64,000 nt of DNA from Desulfocicer sp963675955 (GCA_963675955.2 CAXXVR010000009.1:806001-870000); one strand, 5' to 3'. Shown: positions 42,386 through 52,373, numbered from the stretch's first letter. The notes: generated by a model from the letters alone, not told the origin. Numbers and translations are program-made.

Positions 42386-44527
42386 TTACCACTGATATCC
42401 CCTGGACCGGGATATTTCAATGAAATCCGCCATGAGGTGAGCCGTTTCCTCCAGCAGCAGATCTTCTTTTTCATAATCTTTTTTTTGGGGATCTTCCAGC
42501 TCAGAGTCTTTTTTCAGATCATCCACCGATGCCAGGGGAGCAAGTCCCTTAGCCGTACGGTAGCGATTTTCCAGCGCCATTTCCTGTTTATCAAATAAAT
42601 CTATCTGGTTTCTGCGTTCTTTTTCATTGAGGGAAAGGTGTTTGATATTAAACATTTCCGTGGCACGGTTAAATTTCTGATTGAGATAGGCAAAATCAGG
42701 GTTGTGTCTGATGCGCTGGTAATGCTTTTTCTGCAACAGGGGTAAAAGTGGTGCCATATCCTGGAAGGGCTGGAATTTGGCCCTGGGGGAGGTGTCCCAG
42801 GGCAGGGCATTGTCCAGGGCACTTTCACCGATCTCTTTGCTGTTATAAAGTGGGGGATATTCAATGTCGGGAAGCACCCCTCTGTTCTGGGTACTTTCCC
42901 CGGAGACCCGGTAAAATTTTGCGCTGGTGAGTTTCAATTGCCCGGAACCAAGTGTTTGCATGGCCTGTACCGTACCCTTACCGAAGGTTTGGGTACCCAC
43001 AATAATGCCCCGGTTATAATCCTTTATGGCTCCTGCAAAGATTTCCGATGCCGACGCACTCATACGGTTGATCATAACCACCAAAGGTCCCTGGTAAACA
43101 ATGGCAGGGTCGGGATCATCCAGCTGGGACATATCACCGTTGCGGGATCTGATCTGTACCGTGGGGCCGGATTTTATAAAGAGGCCCGTCAGTTCGTTCA
43201 CCTCCTGGAGGGAGCCGCCGCCATTATCTCTTAAATCCATGACCAGGCCGTCCACCCTTTCTTGTTTCAGCTCTTCAATTAATTTAAGAACGTCCCGGGT
43301 GGTGCTTCTATAATCATCTTTGCCGTCTTGGTAGGCTTTGAAATCAAGATAAAAAGTGGGCAGCTCAATGATACCAATTTTATATGAGGCATCTCCCTGT
43401 TTAATGGTTCTGATTTTTTTCCGGGCCGCCTGCTCCTCCAGTTTTACCTCATCTCTTTTGATGACAATGGTTCTGGCATTCTGGGCACCTTTTTTGTCTG
43501 CCGGAATGATTTCCAGGCGGACAAAGGTGTCCCTTGGTCCCCGGATGAGTTTCACCACCTCATCAATGCGCCAGCCCACGGTGTCTTTTATTTCCCCATC
43601 TGTTCCCTGTCCCACTCCCATGATGCGGTCTCCGGGTTTAAGCTTGCCGGATTTGTCCGCCGGGCCTGCGGTGATGAGGCGAACTACTTTGGTATATTCA
43701 TCCTCGGTTTGAAGCACGGCCCCGATGCCTTCCAGGGAAAGGCTCATCTGGATGTCAAAATCCTCTGAAAGCCGGGGGGGGAAGTACTGGGTATGAGGAT
43801 CAAAACTCATGGTCACGGCGTTCATGTAGCTGTTAAAGACATCTTTTTCGTCAATTTGTGAAAGCCGGATAATACGATTGTGGTAACGTTTCTCAAGAAG
43901 TTCCGTGATTTCATTCGGGGCAATATCGTCAAGTTTCCGGGTGAGAATTTCATTTTTCAGCTCCTGATACCACAGGGTTTTTAATTCCGTAATATTTTCC
44001 GGCCAGGGCTCATTTTTTCGATCCAGTGAGAGGGTTTCCATTTTTGTGAAATCAAATCGTTTTTCCCAGTCCGGGATAAGGCTTTTAATGTATTTCAGGC
44101 GTTGCATAGATCGTTGTAAATACACATTGAACATCACATAACCTGGGTTCAGGTTACCCCGCTCCAGGGAGTTGTCCAGCCAGTATTTGACCTGTTCAAA
44201 TTCGTGGATTTCCTTTTTGGTAAAAAGATTTCTGGCCGGGTCCAGGGTGGACAGGTATTTTTCCAGAATTTTAGCGGACAGGGCATCATCGAGTCTTTTT
44301 CCGGAATAATGAAATCGTTCAAGGGATCTCACAATGGCCATTCCGGTGTAGGCATCATCCCGAGTGTAGGTAAGCTGGGGAAGTTCTGCAGGCTCCTTGG
44401 TTATGGACTCCCTGGTCGGGGCAGGGGCGTTTGCACCATATCCTGAAGAAAGGGGAAGCAGAGTAAAAAAAGTCCAGGCAATGACCCAGATGAGGCGTGT
44501 TTTGAAATGATTGTGCAATGGTGTCAT
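42386..44527 (-). CDS. prc: Carboxy-terminal processing protease Prc (Tsp)
   Basis: A periplasmic S41A serine protease that degrades tagged or misfolded envelope proteins. At about 713 aa it is the full-length Prc type, with signal peptide (WVIAWTFFTLLPLSSGYGANA), a helical N-terminal domain, a PDZ domain (SLEGIGAVLQTEDEYTKVVRL), and the protease core with RMSASASEIFAGAIKDY and FGKGTVQ supplying the Ser-Lys dyad, plus a long C-terminal domain. The open frame extends to 44641 through repeat copy C; the ATG at 44527 directly before the signal peptide is the real start, though its ribosome-binding site is weak. Confidence 0.94.
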   Translation of the reverse strand: MTPLHNHFKTRLIWVIAWTFFTLLPLSSGYGANAPAPTRESITKEPAELPQLTYTRDDAYTGMAIVRSLERFHYSGKRLDDALSAKILEKYLSTLDPARNLFTKKEIHEFEQVKYWLDNSLERGNLNPGYVMFNVYLQRSMQRLKYIKSLIPDWEKRFDFTKMETLSLDRKNEPWPENITELKTLWYQELKNEILTRKLDDIAPNEITELLEKRYHNRIIRLSQIDEKDVFNSYMNAVTMSFDPHTQYFPPRLSEDFDIQMSLSLEGIGAVLQTEDEYTKVVRLITAGPADKSGKLKPGDRIMGVGQGTDGEIKDTVGWRIDEVVKLIRGPRDTFVRLEIIPADKKGAQNARTIVIKRDEVKLEEQAARKKIRTIKQGDASYKIGIIELPTFYLDFKAYQDGKDDYRSTTRDVLKLIEELKQERVDGLVMDLRDNGGGSLQEVNELTGLFIKSGPTVQIRSRNGDMSQLDDPDPAIVYQGPLVVMINRMSASASEIFAGAIKDYNRGIIVGTQTFGKGTVQAMQTLGSGQLKLTSAKFYRVSGESTQNRGVLPDIEYPPLYNSKEIGESALDNALPWDTSPRAKFQPFQDMAPLLPLLQKKHYQRIRHNPDFAYLNQKFNRATEMFNIKHLSLNEKERRNQIDLFDKQEMALENRYRTAKGLAPLASVDDLKKDSELEDPQKKDYEKEDLLLEETAHLMADFIEISRSRGYQW

Positions 44528-44559
44528 GTTATACTCTTTTTTTATTAGAAAAGAAAACT

Positions 44560-44790
44560 TCCGGGCAACCTCAGCAGAAGCCCCCCCGAGGGGCAACAGG
44601 AACCGGCCAATTGAGCCGCATACGGTTCCGGGCCGGTCCATTGCCCCTCGGGGGGCGGTATAATACCATTTTCTTTGTTCGTTGTGTCCGTCAGGACATG
44701 GCAGTTATATGAAAAAGCCGGTAGCGGGTACTGAATCTGGTACACCTTGCTTTTTCAATCTTAGTTGTGGCAGAGTGCTACTGCCATGTA
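44560..44790 (-). repeat. Composite dispersed repeat, copy C (reverse orientation)
   Basis: On the minus strand the order is stem-loop (TGGCAG/CTGCCA, plus positions 44768-44773 and 44781-44786), a degenerate ACCC tract, stem-loop (TGTCC/GGACA, 44685-44689 and 44694-44698, then CAACGAACAAAG), then AATGGTATTATACCG and the GC-rich module with arms CCGAGGGGCAATGG and TTGCCCCTCGGGGGG. It ends about 35-40 nt upstream of prc and fills its leader. Confidence 0.83.
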
Positions 44791-44841
44791 GATAATAAAC
44801 ATCGGCCAGGAGGGCGGGCTGGAAAGCAGGCCAGGCCCGGA

Positions 44842-45687
44842 TCATGCGTGCTCCCTGAGATGATCTTTGGGAAATTCAAGGCTGATTCTGCCGATTTTAC
44901 CGCTTCTGAGTTCCCGGATGAGAATTTCAGATGCCTTCTGCCAGTTCAGGATTCCGCCTTTTTGTAAACATCCCCTCAGGGTACCGATGACTTCAATCAG
45001 ATCATTGGCTGTGCCGGGCAGGGGAGTTTCAAGCTGATATCTTTCCTGAAGAAGGCCAGGATATCGCTCCAGAAGGTAAGTTGCCGCAAAATGCGCCACC
45101 TCTCCGTAGTCCATGGCCGTGTCAGATATGGCACCGCTGGCCGCCAGTCGGCAGGCTCCGGCCTGATTTTCCAGAATGGGCCATAGAATGCCCGGGGTAT
45201 CATAAATATCAATTTTATTTTTCAACCCGGCCCGCTGCTGCTGACGGGTGATGGCCGGGGCATTACCGGTTTTAGCAATTTTTTTACCGGCCAGGGAATT
45301 GATGATGGTAGATTTTCCTGTATTTGGGATTCCCACCACCATTACCCTTGCCTTGCGAGCCTTATTTCGGGTGATGGTCTTTACGGCATCATCCACGGTT
45401 TTCCAGGTTTGAGTCTTGTCCGTGCCAGTGATGGCAACGCTTTTGCCCCCGAACTGTTCATTGAAATAGGACAGCCACTGGACCGTGGCTTCAGGATCTG
45501 CCAGATCCTGCTTGTTGAGTACCTTTACCCGGGGTACAGATTTACATAGTTTGTCCAGCAGGGGGTTGGCACTGGAGATGGGTAATCTTGCGTCCAGTAT
45601 TTCCAGGACCACATCCACGCTTGGGATCATCTGTCTTAAGAATTCTTTTGTTTCCAGCATGTGGCCGGGATACCATTGTATAGCCAT
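44842..45687 (-). CDS. ylqF: YlqF/RbgA-type circularly permuted GTPase
   Basis: A ribosome-assembly GTPase for the 50S subunit. The G motifs occur in the permuted order: G4 NKQDLADP comes first (about 60), then G1 GIPNTGKSTI (about 119) and G3 DTPGIL (about 163). It begins IQWYPGHMLETKEF, the family start (WFPGHMxK). The 281-aa length is normal, with a C-terminal helical ANTAR-like domain. It starts 3 nt after the small membrane protein gene and is probably co-transcribed with it. Confidence 0.93.
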   Translation of the reverse strand: MAIQWYPGHMLETKEFLRQMIPSVDVVLEILDARLPISSANPLLDKLCKSVPRVKVLNKQDLADPEATVQWLSYFNEQFGGKSVAITGTDKTQTWKTVDDAVKTITRNKARKARVMVVGIPNTGKSTIINSLAGKKIAKTGNAPAITRQQQRAGLKNKIDIYDTPGILWPILENQAGACRLAASGAISDTAMDYGEVAHFAATYLLERYPGLLQERYQLETPLPGTANDLIEVIGTLRGCLQKGGILNWQKASEILIRELRSGKIGRISLEFPKDHLREHA

Positions 45688-45690
45688 GGG

Positions 45691-46101
45691 TCAGTTGCCT
45701 TTTTTGTTGTTTTTCAGTGCGTTGATTTCTCTTTCCAGATTCTGTATCTGTCTGGCCTTTTCTGCGGCTGCGGGATCGTTCGGAGAAGATTGTTCAGAAG
45801 TTAATTCCGGTCGGAGCTTTGGACTTTCCTGTTTTTCTGGTAATTCGTGCTGTGATCGGGGCAAGGGGGCACACCGGGGCAACGCCTCCGGGGATTCTCC
45901 GGCAGGGAGAAATTCATTGTCCTCGGGATCCTGATGATGCAGATACACATACATGAATGCTGTTCCCCCCAGGGCACTTCCAAGGAATCCCCCCACGGCA
46001 ATGGAGAAGAGCATGTCCAGAGTGGTTTGCCCCATGAAATAACCATGGATGCTCCCGAGTACCACTCCACAGGAAAATAATATGACGGGTAAAGTATACA
46101 T
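45691..46101 (-). CDS. Small membrane protein with C-terminal coil, unknown
   Basis: A 136-aa protein of no recognised family. Residues 1-55 contain two hydrophobic helices (LPVILFSCGVVLGSIHGYF and LFSIAVGGFLGSALGGTAFMYVYL), the second glycine-rich. Residues 55-110 are polar and proline/glutamate-rich, probably disordered. The last 25 (EKARQIQNLEREINALKNNKKG) form a short coiled coil. It shares an operon with ylqF (3-nt gap). Function not assigned. Confidence 0.7.
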   Translation of the reverse strand: MYTLPVILFSCGVVLGSIHGYFMGQTTLDMLFSIAVGGFLGSALGGTAFMYVYLHHQDPEDNEFLPAGESPEALPRCAPLPRSQHELPEKQESPKLRPELTSEQSSPNDPAAAEKARQIQNLEREINALKNNKKGN

Positions 46102-46273
46102 GGAGGGTAATCTATCATAATAAGAAACAGTAATAAATAGAAAAACAGCTCCTGCCTTAAGGATGTATCACCTGAGCCGGGCAGAATCCATTGACTTTGA
46201 GGGAACGGATTTCTATAATCGGCTGTGAAATGTTTTCTACATCACTGCCTGCCCGTCAATTATGATGGCTGGT

Positions 46274-46293
46274 TGATTTTGTGACCAGGCCCC
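46274..46293 (+). repeat. Dispersed motif, ATGTTGTGACCAAGCCC family, copy 2
   Basis: TGATTTTGTGACCAGGCCCC, a divergent member, lies 48 nt before the lytic transglycosylase gene. Confidence 0.45.
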
Positions 46294-46340
46294 GACCAGG
46301 ACCCATAGATCCAATCTTTTGAAAACAAAAACAGGGAGAT

Positions 46341-47456
46341 ATGAAAAGAACCATGAAATCCATCGGTGTATTGATTAAATTAATTGCTGTGGTGCTGATG
46401 CTCCCGGCAGCGGAATTTTTTTCTGTGGCTCATGGCAAGGAACTGCCTGATCTTGTTTTGAATTCCCGGTTGACGGCACCTATTGTCCTGGCTGGTGAGA
46501 CTCTGCCTTTGGATAGTCCGGCCATCAGGGAGGGTGTTGAAAAAGAGATTCTGCTGGCCTTGTGGAATCGTTCCCAGGTACTGTTATGGATGAAACGTGC
46601 CTCCCGGATTTTCCCCCCCGTTGAAGCCATGCTCAAACAGGAGGGGCTGCCCGATGATTTAAAATATGTGGTGGTGGTGGAGAGTTCATTAAGGCCCCAT
46701 GCCGGTTCCAGCAAGGGGGCCATGGGCTACTGGCAGTTCATAAAATCCACGGCTCTGAAGTATGGGCTGCGGGTGGACGACTGCGTGGATGACCGGCGCA
46801 ATCTGTTGCGATCCACCCGGGCTGCCTGTGCATATTTTAAAAAACTTTATGAGCAGTTCGGTACCTGGTCCCTTGCCCTTGCCGGGTATAATATGGGCGA
46901 GAACGGCCTGGCTGCGGCCATGGAATTACAGGAGGTGGACTCCTATTATGATCTGTACCTCTCCCTGGAGACCCAGCAGTATGTTTTGAAAATTGCTGCG
47001 GTGAAGATGATTCTGGAGCAGCCTGAAAAATATGGTTTTTTCATGGAGCAAGAGGATTACTATCCCCCTGAGGCATGTGATCGTGTCCAATTTACGTCTC
47101 CCGGACGCTTGAATCTCAACATTATTGCCCGGGCCACGGACACCGTATTTAAGGAAATCAAAATGCTTAATCCTGAAATCAGAGGCTATTTTCTGTGTGA
47201 AGGCAGTTATGACCTTGCCGTTCCCAGGGGAAAGGGCAAGGGGTTTCATAAACGGTTCCAGAAACTTTTGATCACATGGAACAATGATACCCATCAGATT
47301 TATCATGTGGTAAAAACGGGGGAAAATCTGACCATGATTGCCGGCAGGTACAATGTGCCTCTTGTGGCACTGCTACAGTGGAATCAACTTACCGTTAAAA
47401 GTTATATTCATCCCGGGGATGTGCTGGTGGTGGGCTTTCGCGGTAAAAAGAAATAA
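46341..47456 (+). CDS. MltD-like lytic transglycosylase with LysM domain
   Basis: A peptidoglycan-cleaving enzyme of the periplasm. The 371-aa protein has a signal peptide (to about residue 31), an SLT catalytic domain with the catalytic Glu114 in VVVESSLRPHAGSSKGAMGYWQF and the GYNMGENGL motif, and a C-terminal LysM domain (about 319-368; YHVVKTGENLTMIAGRYNVPLVALLQWN). One LysM rather than the two of E. coli MltD. AGGGAGAT immediately precedes the ATG. It is a single gene converging on rfaE1. Confidence 0.91.
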   Translation: MKRTMKSIGVLIKLIAVVLMLPAAEFFSVAHGKELPDLVLNSRLTAPIVLAGETLPLDSPAIREGVEKEILLALWNRSQVLLWMKRASRIFPPVEAMLKQEGLPDDLKYVVVVESSLRPHAGSSKGAMGYWQFIKSTALKYGLRVDDCVDDRRNLLRSTRAACAYFKKLYEQFGTWSLALAGYNMGENGLAAAMELQEVDSYYDLYLSLETQQYVLKIAAVKMILEQPEKYGFFMEQEDYYPPEACDRVQFTSPGRLNLNIIARATDTVFKEIKMLNPEIRGYFLCEGSYDLAVPRGKGKGFHKRFQKLLITWNNDTHQIYHVVKTGENLTMIAGRYNVPLVALLQWNQLTVKSYIHPGDVLVVGFRGKKK

Positions 47457-47605
47457 TGATATCAGAACCCGGACAAAATAATCTGAAAGAAATTGTCTGT
47501 CCTTTAGCCCATCTACTTTGTTGCATAAAAGGCCCAATAGTCTGTAACCCTTTGATACGCCTTTTAGACGAACCAGCGTTCAGCGCTATTTATGATAATC
47601 TTATT

Positions 47606-48628
47606 TTATCTCCTATCCTTAGAACCTTGATTCTTGACAGAAGTCAGGAGATTTCCCGGGGCCTCAGTTTTTGCACAGGAGCCAAGTTCTTCCGCAGTGA
47701 TCGGCTGGGTGCCGATTTTGCCCACCACCACACCGGCGGCCCGGTTGGCAAGGCTGGCCGCATCCTCAAAGGAAAGACCAAGGGTAAGTCCCGCCGTGAA
47801 AATGGCAATGGCGGTGTCCCCGGCCCCGGACACGTCGTATACTTCCCGGGCCTGGGTGGGGATGAGCAGAGGTGGTGCACTGGTGCCGGCAAGGCACATG
47901 CCCCGTGCCCCCCGGGTAACAAGTAGTCGCTCCAGCTGGAATTCACGGCACACCGCAGCTGCCGTTTCTGTAAGATCAGCATCGCTGTCCACCGGACGAT
48001 TTCCAGCCACCAGCTTGAGTTCACCGATGTTGGGGGTAATACAGGTGGCCCCCTGATACCGTCGCCAGTCAACTCCCTTGGGGTCAATAACCACCTTTAT
48101 ATTCGCCGCCCGGCATAATTTAATGATGGATTCCGTTATCCCGGGAGTCTGGAGGAGTCCCTTTCCGTAATCAGATAGAATAACCCCCTTCACCTGCTGG
48201 AGCATGGTGGTGATCTTATCCATGAATCCCCCCACAGATGATGCGTCAAGGGGTGTTATTTCCTCCTCATCAATGCGAAGCAGCTGCTGTTCCATAGCCA
48301 TGATCCGGGTCTTGGTAATGGTCTGGAAACTTTCCTCCACAAGGACGTGGTGGGTGATCCGGTGGCGGTCCAGCAGGGTTCTTAGCTGCTGACCGGCCTT
48401 ATCGGTGCCGCACCGCCCCATAACACTTGCATGGCACCCCACGGCGTTGAGGTTCCGGGCAACATTGGCAGCCCCCCCCACCATGTATGTTTTGTTCTGT
48501 ACATGCACAATGGGTACCGGGGCTTCAGGGGAAATACGTTCCACCTTGCCCCAGATGTATTGATCAAGCATGATATCGCCGATGACCAGTATGTGGGCAT
48601 CTGTCAGGTGTTGTGTATTAAATTTCAT
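47606..48628 (-). CDS. rfaE1: Heptose-7-phosphate kinase (RfaE1/HldA type)
   Basis: Phosphorylates D-glycero-D-manno-heptose 7-phosphate for LPS inner-core synthesis. It is a PfkB/ribokinase-family protein of 340 aa with ILVIGDIMLDQYIWGKVERISPEAPVPI, GGAANVARNL and the catalytic GAGDTAIAIFTAGL. The second, cytidylyltransferase domain of fused HldE is absent, so a separate rfaE2 must exist elsewhere. It is the last gene after guaA and the coiled-coil gene on the minus strand. Confidence 0.92.
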   Translation of the reverse strand: MKFNTQHLTDAHILVIGDIMLDQYIWGKVERISPEAPVPIVHVQNKTYMVGGAANVARNLNAVGCHASVMGRCGTDKAGQQLRTLLDRHRITHHVLVEESFQTITKTRIMAMEQQLLRIDEEEITPLDASSVGGFMDKITTMLQQVKGVILSDYGKGLLQTPGITESIIKLCRAANIKVVIDPKGVDWRRYQGATCITPNIGELKLVAGNRPVDSDADLTETAAAVCREFQLERLLVTRGARGMCLAGTSAPPLLIPTQAREVYDVSGAGDTAIAIFTAGLTLGLSFEDAASLANRAAGVVVGKIGTQPITAEELGSCAKTEAPGNLLTSVKNQGSKDRR

Positions 48629-48642
48629 TGGGGGATGCTTTT

Positions 48643-49701
48643 TTATTGAGTGAGATCTGTTTCCGAGATTTTGCCGGATTCAGGCACCATGATTATAATG
48701 GGTTCGGGTTTTGTTTTTGTGGGAGACGTTTTTTTTTTGTCTTTTGCAACGGTTGTCCCGCTGGATGCCACAGATTGAGTCTTTTGTTTGTCCATGGTTG
48801 ACAATGCATTGGAAAGCCTGTTCTCAATCTGTTGTAATCGGGTGTTAACGGTTTTTCTGAGTTGTTCAAGCCCGTTTGTTAGTGCATCCTGACCTATTTT
48901 TTTCTTTAACTGGATATTAAGGTTTTCCAGGTCTTTCCGGGTGATGGTCTGCTTTAATTGCCGATTAAACGCTAATTTTGTCTCCGCCAGATCTTCCCCG
49001 AATGTTTTCATGGTCATTTCATAGGATGCCAGACTTAGGTTTAAGCTCTCCATGTGGGAAAGGTCCTTTTTAATGCTGGCCTCAAGGGCCGTTATTGCCC
49101 CGTTGAATCGGTTTTCAACGGCCCTTAATGCCTCGTTTAACTGGGTCTCAACGGTGGTCAGGCGCTGGGTGGTGCTCTGTTCAAAGGCTTCGGCATTTTT
49201 TTTGAGCCGATCCCCGGTGGTGTTGATAATCCCTAGATTTTCCTTGGTTGTGCGATCAATGATATGAATGGCTGTTTTGTATTGCTCTGTGGTGTGGGCC
49301 ACTTCTTTTTCCAGAGTTTCCAAAGCGGCAAGGGTGTCCTCCCGGTTGGCCTTCAATACGGACAATTCTTCAATCTGAGCTGTGATGGCAGGCAGTTGCT
49401 GCTCCTGGGTGAATTTAAGCCTGGCCATCTCCACATTCATGGCGTTGATCTTGTCTTCCATTTCCTGGGTAATCATCTGAATTTCTGTTTGACCGGAATC
49501 CTTGGCATCCACCACCCGGTGATTGATATCCATGTAGGCATAAAAGACAATGGCACCGATGAGGCAGGGCAGGATAAACGAGATAATGGTAATTCGGTTT
49601 CCCAGTTTCTCAATTTTCAGTTCATTTAATTCCTGCTTATAAATGGATGCGGAAAGGGAATGGATATCATCATTCTCTTTAGATATCTTTAATGTCTCCA
49701 T
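48643..49701 (-). CDS. Membrane-anchored coiled-coil protein, unknown
   Basis: A 352-aa protein of no named family. A 35-residue charged N-terminus in the cytoplasm precedes one membrane helix (ITIISFILPCLIGAIVFYAYM, about 38-58). Residues about 60-310 are almost continuous heptad-type coiled coil (Q, E, K, L and T rich). The tail is Lys/Thr-rich and ends KISETDLTQ. It sits between guaA (41-nt gap) and rfaE1 (14-nt gap) in one orientation. A structural or scaffold role in the envelope is possible; nothing more can be said. Confidence 0.75.
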   Translation of the reverse strand: METLKISKENDDIHSLSASIYKQELNELKIEKLGNRITIISFILPCLIGAIVFYAYMDINHRVVDAKDSGQTEIQMITQEMEDKINAMNVEMARLKFTQEQQLPAITAQIEELSVLKANREDTLAALETLEKEVAHTTEQYKTAIHIIDRTTKENLGIINTTGDRLKKNAEAFEQSTTQRLTTVETQLNEALRAVENRFNGAITALEASIKKDLSHMESLNLSLASYEMTMKTFGEDLAETKLAFNRQLKQTITRKDLENLNIQLKKKIGQDALTNGLEQLRKTVNTRLQQIENRLSNALSTMDKQKTQSVASSGTTVAKDKKKTSPTKTKPEPIIIMVPESGKISETDLTQ

Positions 49702-49742
49702 GTATGGCGTGGCTCCTTAAAGAGGGGTTCCGGTCAGATGAT

Positions 49743-51272
49743 TTATTCCCACTCAATGGTTCCAGGGGGTTTTGAGGTGATGTCAAACACCACACGGTTG
49801 ACACCGTCCACCTCATTGATAATGCGATTGGATATTTTTGCAAGGAGATCATGGGGAAGTCTTGCCCAGTCGGCGGTCATGGCGTCAATGCTGTTGACTG
49901 CCCGGATGGCAATGCAGCTGTCATAGGTTCTTTTGTCTCCCATGACGCCTACGCTTTTGATGGGCAGCAGAACGGCAAAGGATTGCCACAGCTTTCTGTA
50001 AAGACCGGCGGCCCTTATTTCTTCTAAAAGCAGGGCATCGGCTTCCTTTAAAATGTTCAGGCGTTTTTCCGTGACTTCCCCCATGATGCGAATGGCAAGT
50101 CCGGGGCCGGGAAATGGCTGTCGCCACACCAGATCTTCATTGAGTCCCAGTTCCAGGCCCAGTTGCCGGACTTCATCCTTGAAGAGAAACTGCAGGGGTT
50201 CAATGAGTTTTAGTTTCATTTTTTCAGGTAATCCCCCCACATTGTGGTGAGATTTGATGATGGAGGTGGGACCACCAAAGGCAGATTTAGATTCAATGAT
50301 ATCCGGGTACAGGGTTCCCTGGCCCAGAAAATCTGCCCCCTCTACTTTTTTAGCCTCGGCATCAAAGACCTCAATGAAGAGACGGCCGATTTCTTTTCTT
50401 TTGAGCTCCGGGTTGGTGACACCTTTCAGGGCATCCAGAAAAAGTTTTCGGGCATCCACAAACTTGATGTTCAGGTCCAGATGGCTGGTGAGGCTTTTTT
50501 CGAGATTCTCCTGTTCATTTTTTCGTAAAAGTCCGTTATTCACAAAAATGCAGTGGAGGTTTTTTCCAATGGCCTTGTGGATTAAAAGGGCTGCAACAGA
50601 GGAATCCACCCCGCCGGAAAGTCCCATGATGACCTTTTTATCCTGGACGGCTTCTTTTATCTCCGCAATGGCCGTGGCGGCAAAGGATTCCATGTTCCAG
50701 TTTTTTGTACATTTGCACACATCAAAGAGAAAATTTTTGATCATCTCTTTTCCCTGGTGGGTATGTTCCACCTCGGGGTGGAACTGCAGACCGTAGAATT
50801 GATCTTCGGTGTCTGCAATGGCTGCAATTTCGGTATTGTCCGTGGAAGCGGTGACCACAAATCTGTCCGGCAGGGATTCTGTGGAATCACCATGGCTCAT
50901 CCAGCACTGCAGCTCTGTGTCCATTCCGGAAAACATGGGTTTAGGGGTTTTGACCTTCAGGGTGGCAAAGCCGTATTCCCGTTTTGAGGATCGGCCGATT
51001 TTACCGCCAAGGGAATGAACCATGAACTGCATACCATAACAGATACCCAGGATGGGAACCCCCAGTTGAAAAATTTCCGTGTCAATGGTGGGGCTGTTTT
51101 CTTCATAGATGCTGGATGGTCCACCGGACAATATGATGCCCCGGGGATTCATGGCTTTGATCTTGTCAATGCCAAGGCCAGCAGGTTCAACCTGGCAATA
51201 TACCTCATTTTCCCGAACTCTTCTGGCAATTAGTTGATTGAACTGTGAGCCGAAGTCAATAATAAGTATCAT
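49743..51272 (-). CDS. guaA: GMP synthase (glutamine-hydrolysing)
   Basis: Converts XMP to GMP using glutamine and ATP. The 509-aa protein has the class I glutamine amidotransferase domain (about 1-190) with nucleophile Cys in GICYGMQFM and the His/Glu in QFHPEVEHT, then the ATP pyrophosphatase domain with the P-loop GLSGGVDSSVAALL and the C-terminal dimerisation domain (PFPGPGLAIRIMG, ending KPPGTIEWE). All conserved parts are intact. Confidence 0.97.
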   Translation of the reverse strand: MILIIDFGSQFNQLIARRVRENEVYCQVEPAGLGIDKIKAMNPRGIILSGGPSSIYEENSPTIDTEIFQLGVPILGICYGMQFMVHSLGGKIGRSSKREYGFATLKVKTPKPMFSGMDTELQCWMSHGDSTESLPDRFVVTASTDNTEIAAIADTEDQFYGLQFHPEVEHTHQGKEMIKNFLFDVCKCTKNWNMESFAATAIAEIKEAVQDKKVIMGLSGGVDSSVAALLIHKAIGKNLHCIFVNNGLLRKNEQENLEKSLTSHLDLNIKFVDARKLFLDALKGVTNPELKRKEIGRLFIEVFDAEAKKVEGADFLGQGTLYPDIIESKSAFGGPTSIIKSHHNVGGLPEKMKLKLIEPLQFLFKDEVRQLGLELGLNEDLVWRQPFPGPGLAIRIMGEVTEKRLNILKEADALLLEEIRAAGLYRKLWQSFAVLLPIKSVGVMGDKRTYDSCIAIRAVNSIDAMTADWARLPHDLLAKISNRIINEVDGVNRVVFDITSKPPGTIEWE

Positions 51273-51809
51273 AATTAAATTATATTCCTGAAATTAGTAT
51301 GTCATTTTTATAGTTGATGGGTGCTCAGGATGTCTGAAGTCCCTGATTTACCAGCGTTTATATTTCGCTAACCTTTAATTCAAGGGCCTGGTGGGTAAAA
51401 AACAGGATATCAGGATATAAATGTCAAGGTCCTTATGGTGAAATTTAAAATCTGTCATTTTTTCATTAAATTTGTATAATGGCTCTATTTCTTATATAAA
51501 AACGACAAAAAATCAAGTTGTTTTTATCACGGCATTGCCTATTATCGGGAAATGTGGTTTATTGGAACATTTTAGTGCCCATGGCTGGACGTGCCTGGTG
51601 GTGCTTATGTTTTCAATTGGGAGAAGGGCGGCAGGTTTGGCTTATGGGAGGATTCAATCCGATTAATGCACACCATAAATATCTGGCAAGAATGCCTGAG
51701 AGCAATACTGACAAATGTTTTACCATGTCAACATAAACAAACGTGATCATCACATATCATTAATAATTCGGGCAAATATCATTGCCGCAATTACGGACAG
51801 GAGAGAATA
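51273..51809. other. Divergent intergenic region, guaA / efp
   Basis: About 536 nt between divergent genes, with no convincing protein gene. The 51420-51540 part is AT-rich and the 51550-51670 part GC-richer with GGTGGTGC and GGGAGGATTC segments that could belong to a structured RNA, but I cannot match it to a known family. No repeat copy is present. Confidence 0.4.
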
Positions 51810-52373
51810 ATGCATGACGCAAGTGATCTGAGAAAAGGACTCAAATTCCAGATTGATGGAGATCCATATATCATTGTGGATTTTCAGTTTAAAAAACCGG
51901 GTAAGGGCCAGGCCCTGTACAAGTGCAAACTTAAAAATATGATCACCGGAGTCCAGTTTGAAAAAACATTTCGATCCGGTGACAAATTTGAAGAGGCCAC
52001 CCTGGAAGAAAAGGAAATGGAATATCTTTATGCTGAACCCGGCAGCTACTGTTTCATGGACACCACCACCTACGAACAGGAATTTCTTGGCGTAGACCAG
52101 GTGGAGGATGTAATCGATATCTTAAAAGAAAACACCGTGTGTACGGTGCTGTTCTTTAACAATAAGGCCATTGGTCTGACCCTGCCCAATTTCATCAATC
52201 TGAGGGTGGTTCAGTCTGACCCATGGGCCAAGGGCGACACTGCAACCGGGGATACCAAACCGGCCACCCTGGAAACCGGATATCAGATCCAGGTACCTCC
52301 CTTTGTGGAGGAGGGACAGTTGATTAAAATTGACACCCGGACCAAGGAGTATGTGGAGCGGGTGAACGAATAA
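51810..52373 (+). CDS. efp: Elongation factor P
   Basis: Binds the ribosome E site and relieves stalling at polyproline. The 187-aa protein has the three beta-barrel domains of EF-P: the N-terminal KOW-like domain with the modification loop KKPGKGQALYKCKLKN, the middle domain (CFMDTTTYEQEFLG) and the C-terminal domain (VPPFVEEGQLIKIDTRTKEYVERV). The loop lysine of KPGKGQA is the site modified in homologues; no epmA/epmB is in the window. CAGGAGAGA precedes the ATG. A single-gene unit. Confidence 0.96.
   Translation: MHDASDLRKGLKFQIDGDPYIIVDFQFKKPGKGQALYKCKLKNMITGVQFEKTFRSGDKFEEATLEEKEMEYLYAEPGSYCFMDTTTYEQEFLGVDQVEDVIDILKENTVCTVLFFNNKAIGLTLPNFINLRVVQSDPWAKGDTATGDTKPATLETGYQIQVPPFVEEGQLIKIDTRTKEYVERVNE

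Noticed and set aside
44528..44641. N-terminal extension of Prc by 38 residues.
   Set aside because: The extension is encoded by the dispersed repeat, whereas the downstream ATG directly precedes a standard signal peptide.
47456..47926. Plus-strand open frame of 156 codons after the lytic transglycosylase.
   Set aside because: Most of it is antisense to the conserved C-terminal part of rfaE1 and it has no domain or ribosome-binding site.
51550..51720. Possible 6S RNA, guanidine riboswitch or other structured RNA between guaA and efp.
   Set aside because: No arrangement of the conserved core sequences could be made to fit, and no long closing stem was found.
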